Made by a program: the position numbers and the translations under genes. Shown one piece after another: positions 33,796 to 45,699 of a DNA stretch of 64,000 nt. Each line of letters starts with the position of its first letter. Positions within the stretch are counted from its first letter, which is position 1. Source of the DNA: Protopterus annectens (Eukaryota > Chordata > Ceratodontiformes > Protopteridae); contig NC_056738.1 of assembly GCF_019279795.1 (NCBI RefSeq), positions 402,309,311 to 402,373,310 of the forward strand, written 5' to 3'. Below the pieces are notes generated by a model. It was not told the DNA's origin and made no database searches. It saw only the letters and a program-made list of their open reading frames with translations.

Positions 33796-34570
33796 TTCAA
33801 CACAGAATATGCCAGGCTGTCAGATGAAGAGAGTGAAGCTTGACATTGAGCAGATGACCGTCCTTCTGAGATAACAGATGTGGAATCAAAGGTAAAGGCC
33901 ATGGAGGCTTCCTTACCAGACTCCTTAGTAGTGGGTACCAGTGTTGCGAGGCCAATCTGGAGCTATTAAAATCATCCTTGGCTTGTCTTGTCTGACCTTT
34001 AAGAGCACCTTTGGAAGAAGAGGCAGAGGTGGAAAGGCATACACATGAAGATTTTTCCAACTGAAAGAAAGAGCATCCACTTTCCAAGCTGTGTGATGAA
34101 ACCCCTTTGTGCAAAACTTTGGCAGCTGGTGGTTTAGTGGAGAAGCGAACAGATCTATGTCTGGAGTTCCCCATGACACTGTCAATTTCTGAAATACATG
34201 AAGATCCAGTTTCCACTGTGGGGATCCATGATTTGTCTGCTTAACACATCTGCTAAGGAGTTCTGTGCTCGGCAGAAACCTTGCCTGAAGAGTTAGTTGC
34301 AAGCTGAGCAGTCTCCCATAAAATCATTGCTTGCCTGCATAGAGGATAAGAATGTGTTCCCCTTGTTTGTTGATGTACCACATGACAGTTGTGTTGTCTG
34401 TTAGAATCAACACCTGCCCTGGAAGAAGTAACTCCTTGAAAGCCATTAATGCAAACTGGACTGCTAACATCTCCTTCATGTTGATATGTAGATGCTGTAG
34501 TCTGGCAGGCCACTTGTCTTGTATCCACTTTCCATTTAGATGAGCTCCCCAAGCAATGTCCGAGGCATCT
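33796..34570 (-). pseudogene. G: methyltransferase-like region and RNase H
   Basis: DIDLFASPLNHQLPKF, YAFPPLPLLPKVL and ILIAPDWPR (Dam-like series) and LTDNTTVMWYINKQG (RNase H), nearly identical to A. Fossil. Confidence 0.8.
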
Positions 34571-35480
34571 GTCGTTAAAATCTGACTCGCCTCTGGCGGG
34601 TCACAGAGAGTCCCTTGTTTAGGTGACATTCCTGAGCCCACCACAACAATTCTTTTTGAAGGCAGGGTATTATTTGAATGACAGTGTCCAAATCCTGGCA
34701 GTGCTGTGTCCATACATTTTTGAGATACCATTGCAGCTTCCTCATATGCAGTTTGGCATTGGGAAGCACCAGAATACAAGATGCCATGAACCCTAATGCT
34801 TGAAGGACTGTCCTTGCAGTCAGCACGGACTGATGAGATAGTTGATGGAAGTAAAGGGATAGACTCTTTTGTTTGTCCGGGGTTAAAAGGCCATCTGGGC
34901 TGCTGTATTCAGTCTCACACCCAGAAAGCACATGTCTTGAGAGGGTACTAGACTGGACTTTATTTCGTTCACAGAATACCCTAGGCATCTTAGCACTGCT
35001 ATAACATATTCCAGATGCTGTAGAAGGTCTTCCTTTCTTGAGCCAGAATCAGGCAGTCGTCCAAGTAAGGATAGATTTGAATTCCTTTTAGCCTGGAGTA
35101 AGCTATCACTGGAGCCAGAACCTTTGTGAATACTCTGGGCAGTAGATAAGCCAAAGGGCAATGCAGAGAACTGATAATGAGAATTTCCAGCTCGACGCAG
35201 ATACTTCCTGCAACTTAGTCTTATAGGCACATGAAGGTAAGCTTCCTTGAGATCTAAAGTTACCATCCAGTGATCTTTGCCCAGCAGAGGTAAAAGCTGT
35301 TGTAACGTCAACATCTTGAACTTGGGAATGTCCAGATAAGTGTTGAGGATAGATAAATCCAAAATTGGTCTCCACGTGTTCCCCTTCTTTGGTACTAGGA
35401 ACAGGCGAGAATAAAATCCTAGGCCCCTTTCTGATACAGGGACTGGCTGAATGGCCCCTATTTGGAGTAACAGAGAAATT
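34571..35480 (-). pseudogene. G: reverse transcriptase
   Basis: GFYSRLFLVPKKGNTWRPIL, DLKEAYLHVPI and HYQFSALPFGLSTA on the minus strand, matching A at 8.6-9.1 kb. Fossil. Confidence 0.87.
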
Positions 35481-35666
35481 TGCTTGTGAGCCTCTTTCCT
35501 TTGTGGAGGAGGAACGTCTGGCATGCCTTTGAAAGGGGCAATGTATGGAAATAAAACCTGTAACCGTGGTGAATGATATCCAACACCCATCTGTCTTGAG
35601 TAATTAAATCCCAATTTTCTTTGAAAAGAGACAGTCTTCCTCCCAAAGGAGCTGCCAGACGAGAAT

Positions 35667-37421
35667 CTACTGGCAGCTGAAAAGGCAGGTCATTGGGTCT
35701 GTTTCCGAAAGGACTGACCCCTGCCCGCACCAGAAGTATGAGCAGGTGAACTCCTGTTCTAGGCCTAAAAGAACCTTGAGCTCTGCCCCTACCACGTCTA
35801 GACCTACCCCTAGACTGGGAATCATAAGCAGGATATGTCCATCCCTTAGTAGGCCAATTTCTACTAAACTTGGGCTGCACCTGCAAAAATCTTTAACAGT
35901 TTGCATAGACTTAGCTTTGTCCTCCATTTTCTTTAAAACTGCTTCCACAGGCGAACCAAACAACACATCAGACTGTAAAGGAGCATCCAAAATCCTTGTC
36001 TTAACATGCTCAGCTAAATTCTGATCCCTCAACCAGGCATGCCTGCGAAGAACAGAACTAGTGGCAGCCACCCTCGAGGAGGCCCGTACAGCATCAAAAC
36101 CACATTGCAAAGAATGCTTACCCACTTGTTCAGACACATGAACTAAATCCAGCAACTCTTTACACTCAATACCTTCCGCCAAAGCATCCACCTTAGATTT
36201 CAATTGTGAAAGGAGATAATTTTGATATTTTAGCATGTGGAACTGACAATTCAATGCCCTCATGGCTAAAGTGGAAGAAGTATACACTTTCTTTCCCCAT
36301 CTATCCAAAGCCCTTGCCTCTATCAGTGGGAACAGGGTTTTTAACAACAGAGGCCTTAACACCTTTAGGTCCCTGAGAAACAGTTTCCGGGTCTGCCCTA
36401 GGACTCTTAAAAAGATACTTATGAGCTTCAGGCACCCTATAGTACCTATCAGGTTTAACAGGAGCAGGAGGCAAAGAATCAGGGAAGCCTCTGCAAAAAC
36501 ATCTTCCACCACATTCAACACAGGAGGTATAGCTAAGGGCCTATGCTGGGGTAAAAACAAGAATTCCCTAAGCCTTTTCCTGGAATCAGAGTAATCTTGG
36601 CCTTCCCATTTAAAGTGCTCCCTCATGGAATGCAGAGTCTCTGAAAATGAGAAATCCTCAGGAGGAGAAGCTGTAGGAGTGGAATCATCCACATCAGAAT
36701 CAGAATAAGGAGGAAACTCCTGCAAGTCTTCCGCAGAAGACTCAGAAGCCTCTGAACACTGTTCAAAACTCTCAAACTCAGGTTCCACCCTAGGCCTCTT
36801 ATCAGGAGGGCATAGAACCTCTAATCATAGTAATCAAATCTTCTGCCATTTTAAGCATATGTTTCTTAGGCACAGAACCTGAAGTGCTAGGAGAAACCCC
36901 CACTGAAGCTAAACTTGGCCTACCTCTCAAAGAAGTTTTGGAAACAGAAGGAGAGGCTCTAACTACCTTGGGAAGAGAGGGAAGAACAGTTACCTGAGAA
37001 GCCCCTCAGCCTGGCCTACCTCCTGAGAAGGCACATCCTGTAACAGTAAAGTCTCTGCCTGAGACTCCAAAGAAACTCCTGGCAAAACCTCTGGCTCCAC
37101 TGAGCCTTCTAAAGAACCGGCGTCCGGGACTGCGGTTCATCAACCCTAGCGTTTTGTCCTTGCGCTTTTAAGCGGGGGAGCATCCGGCGGCATTTTATAA
37201 TTACAACGCTTCCCAAACACTAACCTGGCACAGTCCAACCTTCTCTTAATAGTGCGTTTGTTAAATCTAGCACAAGAGCGGCATCCAACAACGTCGTGCT
37301 CAGGCCCTAAACAAGGTATACACAAGGTATGGTAATCCCTATGAGGTATCTGTTTCCCACAAGAAATACAGTTATTCACTTTTTCTGACATCCGGTTAAA
37401 TACTGAGGCAAGAAAAACCAA
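35667..37421 (-). pseudogene. G: gag
   Basis: N-terminal NCISCGKQIPHRDYH, CIPCLGPEHDV and CRSCARFNKRTIKR (about 37250-37390). Middle block DFSFSETLHSMREHFKWEGQ. The C-terminal part has LDRWGKKVYTSSTLAMRALN and KHSLQCGFDAVRASSRVAAT. Fossil. Confidence 0.83.
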
Positions 37422-37532
37422 AATGTTCCCAACGGGTACTTAGCCAACTTTGATTCGGTCTGAAACTCCGACTTCAGAAAATTTCAGAACGCCAACCTGC
37501 ACTCGCAAAACTGCTTCTGCATCGGACCATGC

Positions 37533-37701
37533 GGCAAAAAAGACTGAGGATATGACGTCGGTCATGCGCATTAGTACCCTGACGTACTGACGTCAGTCTA
37601 ATGCGCCCTGACCGACGTCAGCCATATACTTTGGTATTCGGGCCGACTGGACAGCGGACTACCCAATAGTTAGGACTGCAGCAATGTGGAATGAAGAACA
37701 T
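37533..37701. repeat. G: right inverted terminal repeat
   Basis: CRE-like TGACGTC motifs cluster at about 37553-37620, as in A. It ends GAAGAACAT and is followed by CCGG of the LINE. Confidence 0.85.
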
Positions 37702-39740
37702 CCGGTGTTCCACACCAGAGGTCAATTCTCCTCGTTGGTCAGATCTGACCACAAGCTAATCAGCCTAGACATCCACATCCCACCCCCAGCCCCAATTAGG
37801 GAAACCATCATAAAAAACTTCTCAAAAGCCAACTTCACATTTCTTAAGACAGAAGTGGCAAACTTCATGACACCCATGCAGACGGACAATAGAGGTATGA
37901 CTGCCGAATCCTACACAAATGCACTTTATAAGCACTTACACGAGTGCATGGATCATGCTATCCCTAATAGAACAAAGATGTTATTCTCCAAAAAAAGGAA
38001 GCCAATCTGGTGGTCCTCTGCCATAAACAAACTCTACAACAGAAGAAAGAAACTGTTGCAAAAAAGAGTAAAATCCCATGACTGGAGGAACTCCCTGCTC
38101 AGCCTCAGTAAGAAGCTGAGATCCCTCAAAATCCTCCAAAGCTAGTTACGAAAACAAAATTGCCACTGACTCTAAAGACAACCACAAAGCATTCTATAGC
38201 TATGTCAAGAATCTAAATGGGAACACTCAGATCTGCTCTGAGTTACAGCATAATGGCACTAAATATACAGAACCAACTGATATTGCCAACATCCTAGCAG
38301 ATAGGTTCAGTGCTAACTTTACCCCCCTCTCACCCCCTAGAGGGCCCATCTCTATACCGGAAGAATACAACATTCCTATAATCATGGCTGCACAGGTAAA
38401 AAACACTCTCCAAAGCCAAGTACACAGCATCCATGGGACCTGACAATATCCCAGGCTGCGTTCTACACGAACTACAGAATGAACTGGGACCCTACCCAAG
38501 TACCATGTTCAATCATAGCTTCACCTCAGGGTTTGTACCCACTGAATGGCGCACCGCGACAGTTATCCCACTCCACAAAGGGGGAGCCACGACGGACCCC
38601 GGGAACTACCGCCCCATTAACCCGACGAGCCTGGTCTGCAAGGCCATGGAACGTATCATCGTTGAACTCAAAGACCTTGGTAATCTCCAAACTCTGGACC
38701 TTACTCAGTTTGGATTTGTAAAAGGCAGATCATGTCTCCTAAACCTGATTGACTTCTTTGAAGCAGTCACCAAAGCCATAGATGAGGGTAAAATGGTTCA
38801 CACAGCTTATCTAGATCTCGCCACGGCTTTCGACACCATCCCCCACTTTGGAATTATAGATAAGCTCACTAAACTAGGTATAAATCCCTATGTCACAAGA
38901 TGGGTTGCCAACTGGCTCACTGACAGAACCCACACTGTGAAAGTAGCGGATTCCAAATCCAACATCAGACCAGTGACAAGTGGAGTACCACAGGGTTCAG
39001 TCCTGGGTCCTCCCCTGTTTGGTATCTACTTCTCTGAAGTGCAGGGCAACACAGAAGGTCTTTGGCTAACAAAGTTTGCAGATGACTGCAAACTAGGAGC
39101 CATAATCGAAACTCCTAACGATGTGGACAAACTACAAAAGGGCCTCACTGAGACAGATACCTGGTGTCAAAGCCATGGCCTGAAGCTCAATGCCAAAAAG
39201 TGTACTGTTATCCCCTTTGGTAAAAATTCTGTACCCATGAACTACCACATAGCTGGTAGTCTACTTAATGCCGAAAATGTGATAACAGACCTTGGGACAC
39301 AGGTTGACAGTAGTCTCTCCTTTGATAATCACATCGCCACAGTGGTCAGGAAATCCTTCTACGTGGCTCATCTCATCACAAAAGGATTCTTATCCAGAAA
39401 AAAAAGAGGCCATTGTTCCCCTCTACTCATCACTCATTAGACCCATTATAGAGTACAACACCCCTTTTGGTATGTACCTCACAAGACATCTACAACTGGA
39501 AAGACCACAGAAATACCTCACAAAGAGGATTACTGGCCTCAAACCAGATGCCCTATGCAGACCTTCTCAAAAAACTAAAGCTTTACTCCATCACGTATCG
39601 CCTACTCAGGGCGATTCTCTGCCCAACATACAAAGCTATGTCAAACCCACAGCTGTTGGACATGCTCCACTTAAAGAAATCCCAATCCCTCCGAGCTACA
39701 CGCTCTAAGGACCTTAACCTTGTCACCACAATAAACAGAA
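37702..39740 (+). pseudogene. LINE copy 1 ORF2: endonuclease end, linker and reverse transcriptase
   Basis: SDHKLI near 37745 closes the endonuclease. A linker follows (KPIWWSSAINKLYNRRKKLL; the second LINE has CPVWWTPAINKLYNKRRKLL). The RT frame at 38433-39440 (335 codons) has the blocks VIPLHKGG, NYRPI, TQFGFVKGRSCLLNL, AYLDLATAFDTIPH, SGVPQGSVLGPPLFGIY and FADD (39075-39086), the complete CR1/L2-type set with the catalytic aspartates. Frame changes lie between 38145 and 38433 and again near 39400, after which thumb/C-terminal sequence continues to H at 39741. ORF2 nicks target DNA and copies the LINE RNA. Confidence 0.9.
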
Positions 39741-39953
39741 AGTACAGTTTTGTACCTACCATAAATGTAGATGTTAGACTGATAATACAGCTGCAGTCAT
39801 AACTGATGGGTTCTCCTGCCGTCAGGCGGGTCCTCAGTCGGACGAATTCCAAAGTCTAGGTCCGGCGTCGGTTGTCGTCGCTTCTTCCCCGACGTCAGTA
39901 CGACAGGGGTATAAAGGAACCAGCAGACGCCATTTTCTTCAGTTTTTCTTGCC
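39741..39953. repeat. H: left inverted terminal repeat with TATA box
   Basis: Inverted match to 45096-45277. TATAAAG at 39910-39916. Confidence 0.87.
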
Positions 39954-40134
39954 CCAGATGTCAGGTGCCCCCAGAAGGAAGGCAATACATAAATTTGTGT
40001 AATAATGCAGTGCAATATAATCAAAATACAGTAGTTGCAAGCAAATACATTATAAATGAATACCCCAATCAGGTTGTATGAGGATGTGTTAGCCTATAGG
40101 CCTGTCCCAAGAGGGGAAGGAGGGAGGGAAACCT

Positions 40135-40235
40135 GGACTGCAGCTGTATTAGCACTCGAACATCTACATTTATGGTAGGTACAAAACTGTACTATGTTCA
40201 TCGTGCATACAGCTGCAGTCATAACTGATGGGTAG
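40135..40235. repeat. H: internal complementary region (ICR)
   Basis: Complement of the outer left end fused at GTACT|ATGTTCATCGTG to the outer right end. Confidence 0.87.
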
Positions 40236-40244
40236 AATCCCAAA

Positions 40245-41330
40245 GCTAAGAAAGGGGTGGTAGGCACTAGGTGGAACTAGGAGGAGCCAAAATGCCCTGC
40301 AAGACTGCAGTGGCAAAGCCTGCTCTAGATTTGGAGTATAATGGTAGGTTGTAGTGCTTGGAGAAGGTATGCACAGAACTGCAAGTGGCTGCTTCCAAAA
40401 TATCCTTGGTAGGAACACCTCTGAGGAAGGCTGCAGAGGTGGCTGTGGCCCTGGTGGAATGAGTTCTAATGCCTGTAGGTACAGTTTTGCCATGAAAGGA
40501 ATAGCAAAAGCATATGCAGTGGGCTATCCATTTTGAGATTGTTTGGAAATTGGCTTTCCTTGAGCTCCTACCGCATAGGACACAAAGAGCTGTTCTGATT
40601 TGGCTTTGTTCTGTCCAAATAATAACGCAGTTGTCTGTGGATGTCCAAGGAATGTAGTAATCTCTCCCCTTTGTTTTGAGGATTAGGATAAAAAGTAGGT
40701 AAATGTATGGCCTGATTTATAGCTACCCTGGATACCACTTCAGGCATAAAGGACGGGTTGGTTCGTAAGGAAACTCTGTCCTGATGGAAGATGATAAAAG
40801 GCTGGACAGCCATGAGAGCCTGTAGTTCTGAAACTCTACGAGCTGAGGTGATAGCCAGAAGGAAAGTTGTTTTCCAGGACAAATATTGCAAATTTGATGA
40901 GGCAGCTGGCTCAAAGGGAGGCAAGGTCAGTTTTTCCAGAATGAAATTAAGATCCCAAAGCAGGTATTGGTTGTTTCCTTGGAGGTCTTAAATTCTTAGC
41001 CCCTCTGAGGAACTGTCTTAAGAGAGGGTGAGAGAATAAAGGTGGATCAGTGTTGTATTCTGCAGAAATGGCCGAGGCATGGATTTTGATGGAGGAGAAT
41101 GAAAGTCCACTGCTTAGCAGCTCAGCCAAATATTGTAGCATTTGAGGTAAATTCAGTTTTCCAGGATCCTGGCCCTTTTTCTCATTCCAGACACAGAACC
41201 GTTTCCATTTTGCGGAGTAAGCTTTTCTAGTTGATGGTCTTCTGGCCTCCAAAATGACATCCTGCACCTCCTTGGAGAGTAGGGTCTGTTGTGATGCTAA
41301 GGAATCTTCCATGCTGCTAGATTGAGTGTT
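40245..41330 (-). pseudogene. H: tyrosine recombinase
   Basis: ITSARRVSELQALMAV (Arg box), an HSTRA-type box near 40450, and PSTRKAYSAKWKRFCVW at the N-terminal end. Fossil. Confidence 0.85.
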
Positions 41331-42080
41331 TTTAGCTGGCTGTGAAGAGTTTTGAAGCTGTGCTGAGTCAGAAGAAGAGGCATTAGAGGCAGGGACCATG
41401 GTGGGGAATGCGTCAGGCTCCTCACGAGTGGGTATCAGTGTTACCTTGGCCAGTCCGGAGCAATGAGAATCATCTTTGGTCTGTCCGCTCTGGTTTTCAA
41501 TAGAACTTTGGGCAGCAGAGGAAGAGGTGGGAAGGCATAAACTGTCATTGATGTCCAACTGAAAGAGAGAGCGTCCACTCTCCAGGCCTTTGGATGGAAA
41601 ATCCTTGAGCAGAATTTTGTCAATTGATGATTTTTGTGGGAGGCAAAGAGATCTATGTCTGGCCTTCCCCATTCTTGGATTATTTCTGTAAAAACTTTTG
41701 GATGCAATTTCCATTCGTGTGGATCTGTCATATTCCTGCTTAGGTTGTCTGCCAGCGTGTTTTCCTTGCCTGGCAGGTACTGTGCTTGTAGTTCCATTTC
41801 TAAGTCCATGGCCATGCTCCAAAGTGACATGGCCAGTCTGCATAGGGGGTAAGAATGTGTTCCTCCCTGTTTATGTACCACATAACTGTGGTGTTGTCCG
41901 TTCTTATCAATAGTTGACCTGGTTGTAGAAGGTCCTTGAAAGCTATAACAGCATTTATTACTGCTAGCATTTCCTTTTGATTGATGTGAAGGTGCTTTTC
42001 TTTTTGGGACCATTTGCCCTGAATGCACCGATCTGTCATGTGCGCCCCCCAGGCGTAGTCCGAGGCGTCTGTTGTGATGA
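41331..42080 (-). pseudogene. H: methyltransferase-like region and RNase H
   Basis: RNase H HINQKEMLAVINAVIAFKDL and RTDNTTVMWYIN. Dam-like series DPHEWKLHPKVF, DIDLFASHKNHQLTKF, YAFPPLPLLPKVLL and ILIAPDWPR. Fossil. Confidence 0.82.
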
Positions 42081-43000
42081 CTTGATTTGCTTGAGGCTTG
42101 CTGAATGGAAGACCTGTGTTTGTTTGACATGCTTGAGCCCACCACAGAAATTCCTTTTGCAGACATGGAATTAGTGGTATTATTGTTTACAAACTGTGGC
42201 TGTGTTGAGACCATGTTTTTCAAGTACCATTGTAGTTTCCTCATATGCAGCTTTGCACATGGGATTAAGTAAGATGCAAGATGCCATGAATCCCAGAGCC
42301 TGCAGGATTTTCCTTGCAGTCAGCCTGGTGCAATTTGCTAGTGTTCTGAAGTATTGAATTAGTTGCCCCTGCTTCTCTGGCGTGAGGTAGGCAATCTGGG
42401 TGTTTGTGTCCAAATTGGCACCCAGGAAAATTATCTTCAGAGAGGGTATTGGCCTTGATTTATTTTTGTTGACTGTGTACCCCAGAGAGTTCAACAACAT
42501 TATTACATAAGCCAGATGTTTCAGAAGAATGTGCTTGCTGTCCGCTTGGATCAGGCAGTCGTCCAAATAGAGGTATATTTGTATCCCTTGAAGTCTGCAG
42601 TAGGCAATTACTGATGCCAGGCATTTCGTGAATACTCTGGGCGCAGTAGATAAGCCAAAGGACAATGCAGAGAATTGATAATGGGTTGAAACCGCAAGAA
42701 ATCTGAGGTACCTTCTGCAATTTTGTCTGATTGGGACATGCAGGTATGCCTCCTTGAGGTCCAATGTTACGAGCCAAGACTCCTTGCCCAGCATGGGAAG
42801 AAGTTGCTGTAGAGTGAGCATCTTGAATTTTGGTACGAGTAGAAATGTGTTTAGGATGGATAGGTCCAAAATAGGTCTCCAATCTTTTCCCTTCCTTGGT
42901 ACCAGAAATAGCTTGGAATAAAAACCTTGACCTTGTTCGTGCGTAGGTACCTCGAATAGCTTTCATGTTTATGAGATCTGTAATTTGCCTTTGTGCCTCT
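42081..43000 (-). pseudogene. H: reverse transcriptase
   Basis: FKMLTLQQLLPMLGKESWLV, LDLKEAYLHVPI, HYQFSALSFGLSTAPRVFTK and YLDDCLIQA (YxDD). One long frame spans 42180-42869. Fossil. Confidence 0.88.
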
Positions 43001-43195
43001 GCCCTTTAATTGTGTGGCAGGTTTGGCATGCCTCTCATTTTTGGAAGGGCGTGAAAATGGAATTTGTAGCCTCTGTTTATAATGTCCAGGATCCATTTGT
43101 CCTTTGTGACAATATGCCAATTTTTTTAAAATAATGCCAGCTTTCCTCCTAAGGGGGCTGCCATTTGAGACTTGGTTGGCATGCAAAGGGGAAAG

Positions 43196-44965
43196 TCATT
43201 GTATTTGCTTTCTGAAAGATTGCGAGTTGTCCTCACCACCTCTTTGTGTAGGAGCTTGCCATTGTCTGCCTCTAAACGATCCTTGGGATTGTCCTCTGCC
43301 CCTCGGGCACCTGTATCTGCCTCTTTGGGGTCTGTCCGTGGCAGGAAAGGACCAGTTTTTGGAAGGCCAATTTCTACTAAAACATGGGGGTTGTACCTGT
43401 AGAAAATCTTTCACAGTTTGCATTGATTTAGCCTTTTCCTCCATTTTCCTTAATACCTCCTCAGCATTAGCACCAAATAGTACATCCTTTTGAAGAGTGG
43501 CGTCTAGTAATTTAGCTTTGACATGATCAGGCAAGGCTTGTTCCTTGAGCCAGGCATGCCTACGTATGACTGAACCTGTAACAGCAGCTCTACATGAGGC
43601 CTCAAGAGCATCAAAACCACATTTGTAAGGTATGCTTAACCACTTGTTCTGCACTATGCATCAAATCCTGCAACTCCTTCAAGTCTGGTTGTTCAGGTTG
43701 TGACATTTTACTTTTCAATTGTGATAACAAAAACTGTTGGTATTTTAGCATATGGAACTGACAGTTTAAGGCCCTCATGGTTAAGGTAGCCGAAGTATAT
43801 ACCTTTTTTCCCCACCTTTCTAAGGATCTGGAATCTCTCTCGGAAGGTAATGGATTTTTAGCAATGGAGGCCTTAACTCCCTTGGGGCCCTGTGAGATGG
43901 TTTCTGGGTCAGCAGCATGGATTTTGTATAGAAATTGGTGCGAGTCAGGAACCCTGTAGTACCTGTCAGGCTTAACAGGAGCTGGAGGTAGAGAGTCCGG
44001 GTTAAGGCAGCCTCCGAGTAAACATCATCTAGGATGTCCAAGACAGGAGGTACAGCCAGAGGCCTGTGCTGAGGTAGCAAGAGAAATTCCCTAAGCCTTT
44101 TCTTGGAATCTGAATAATCTTAGCCTTCCCAGTGGAAGTGTTCCCTTAAGGTATGCAAAGTTTCCCCAAATGAGTAATCCTCAGGGGGGGGATACAGAAG
44201 GGATGGACTCCTCCGCATCAGAATCTTCAAAAGGGGAGTAAGAATGCTCCTGATCATCAGAGTGCTCTGAAATAATGGAGCCCTGATCAGAGAAGGGGGA
44301 ATCTTCCTCCACTCTGGGCCTTTTGTCTGGTGGGGGCTGAGAACCTCTGATATGAGTAATTAAATCCTCAGCCATTTTAAGCATCTGTTTCTTAGGCATG
44401 GGGCCTGGAGATGGGCCCTGCGTAGCTGGTCTCAGAGTGCATGGTTGCTTTAGACTTGGTGAAAGCCTTGATGGAGAAAGAGGAGGAAGGTCTGAAGACA
44501 CCTTGAGTGGAGGTGGACCTGTCCACATTCTGAGTTTCAACGCCAAGAGTGGCTTCGGTATCTGTAGTCGGGGTGTGGGCCGAGGGCACAGGAGACACCG
44601 TCAAAGAAGTGTCGTTGGTAGTCAGGGGCTGCGTAGGCGCCTCGCTGAGAACCGGAGCACGTGTAGTCGACTTTGGCGTGGTGTCTGTAGAGGCCGCAAA
44701 CCTCGTGTGTCGGTCCTTATCTTTGCGTTTTTTTAGACAAAACTGGAGTCGGAGTATCCGACGACATAATATAGTTAAATGCTTTCCCAAAATAATGCTG
44801 GGCGAACTCCGCCCGACGCTTAATGGTGCGTTTGTTGAATGTAGCACAAAAGCGACAGACCGAGACGTCGTGGTCTGGGCCTAAACAAGGTATACAGAGG
44901 GAATGGAAATCCTTATGCGGTATTTGCTTCCCACAAGAAATACAATTATTAGCTTTGTCTGACAT
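43196..44965 (-). pseudogene. H: gag
   Basis: N-terminal NCISCGKQIPHKDFH, CIPCLGPDHDVSVC and CATFNKRTIKRR (44800-44960). C-terminal CGFDALEASCRAAVTGSVIR and HAWLKEQALPDHVKAKLLDA (43450-43630). Fossil. Confidence 0.83.
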
Positions 44966-45095
44966 CGGTCTGAGGCAAGAAAAGTCTCCCCAACGGGGTA
45001 CTTAGCTTTCAAGAAGACTTCGGTTTCCAAATTTTCGTAATCTCAGGAGCTGGCCGACCAGCACTTGCGAACTGCTTCTGCTTCGGGCACCGCGC

Positions 45096-45277
45096 GGCAA
45101 GAAAGACTGAAGAAAATGGCGTCAGCTGGTTCCTTTATACCCCTGTCGCACTGATGTCAGGGAAGAAGCGACGACAACCGACACCGGACCTAGACTTTGG
45201 AATTCGGCAGACTGAGGACCCGCCTGACGGCAGGAGAACCCATCAGTTATGACTGCAGCTGTATGCACGATGAACAT
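45096..45277. repeat. H: right inverted terminal repeat
   Basis: Minus-strand TATA box at 45133-45139, inside the promoter-side ITR. It ends GATGAACAT. Confidence 0.87.
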
Positions 45278-45540
45278 CATGCTGGAGGGATAGATTCCTG
45301 TCCCAGAGACTTCCCATACTCTGGAACAGACTACCTATGTCAAACAGAGCTCCTCATTAGCACTCTTCAAGAAAAATCTTGATGATTGGATGGGAAATGG
45401 AAATTCCTGGGATCAGTTCTGTGGCTCTGCTCGACAGGGGCACAGGAAAATAATTTTCTTGGGTGGCGAAAGCCAGGGTACATTTTTTGGCTAGGCTTGT
45501 ATGGGCCTTAGGGCCGAAAGCCTAGTACCTACCTATGAAC
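45278..45540 (+). pseudogene. LINE copy 1: ORF2 C-terminus and 3' end
   Basis: Codes for LFKKNLDDWMGN-like sequence (second LINE: LFKRNLDQWMGD), then a 3' UTR. The 3' end has a GGCTAGGCTT/GAAAGCCTAG stem and finishes CCTATGAAC. The second LINE ends the same way (55318 on). No poly(A) tail, as in CR1-like LINEs. Confidence 0.8.
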
Positions 45541-45699
45541 AAGAAAAAACAACCAATAGCAAAGCGAGCACTCCAACTAGCAAAGAACTACTAATATTGT
45601 AAATACTTAAACAGCAGTAAAAGGGACAATTTTGATAATGTTTTAACAATTAGTAAAAGAAAAAAAGTGTCCACTTAGCCAGAGCCTGAATGGAAGCAC
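45541..45699. other. D leader fragment to the right of the LINE
   Basis: A-rich, no ORF. Similar in composition and position to B's leader at 17003-17269. Confidence 0.5.

Larger units (their letters stand above)
32349..37701 (-). mobile_element. DIRS-like retrotransposon G (family I)
   Basis: Complete in outline, 5353 bp, closest to A in ITRs and proteins. Termini AGTACAGTTTTG and GAAGAACAT. It sits in the LINE endonuclease between GGGAAA and CCGG. The uninterrupted second LINE shows that no target bases were duplicated or lost. Numerous small disruptions, noticeably more than in A, so it is an older member of the same subfamily. Confidence 0.92.
39741..45277 (-). mobile_element. DIRS-like retrotransposon H (family I)
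   Basis: Complete in outline, 5537 bp, with all parts. Termini AGTACAGTTTTG and GATGAACAT. It is inserted in the LINE ORF2 3' region at ATAAACAGAA|CATGCTGG. The second LINE reads ATAAATAGAACGTGCTGG without interruption, which proves a clean insertion. Moderately broken. Confidence 0.93.
29559..45540 (+). mobile_element. CR1/L2-like LINE, first copy, split by G and H
   Basis: Own sequence is 29559-32348, 37702-39740 and 45278-45540 (about 5.1 kb). It has a 5' UTR with two tandem 280-bp units, ORF1 with an SGNH esterase domain, ORF2 with AP endonuclease and RT, and a 3' tail with an imperfect GGCTAGGCTT/GAAAGCCTAG stem. The second LINE (55318-59260, minus strand) is a clear homologue. Copies of CR1 type often carry the esterase in ORF1. 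It is inserted in D's leader, sense plus, against the DIRS strand. Frames are damaged, so it is a dead copy. Confidence 0.88.
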
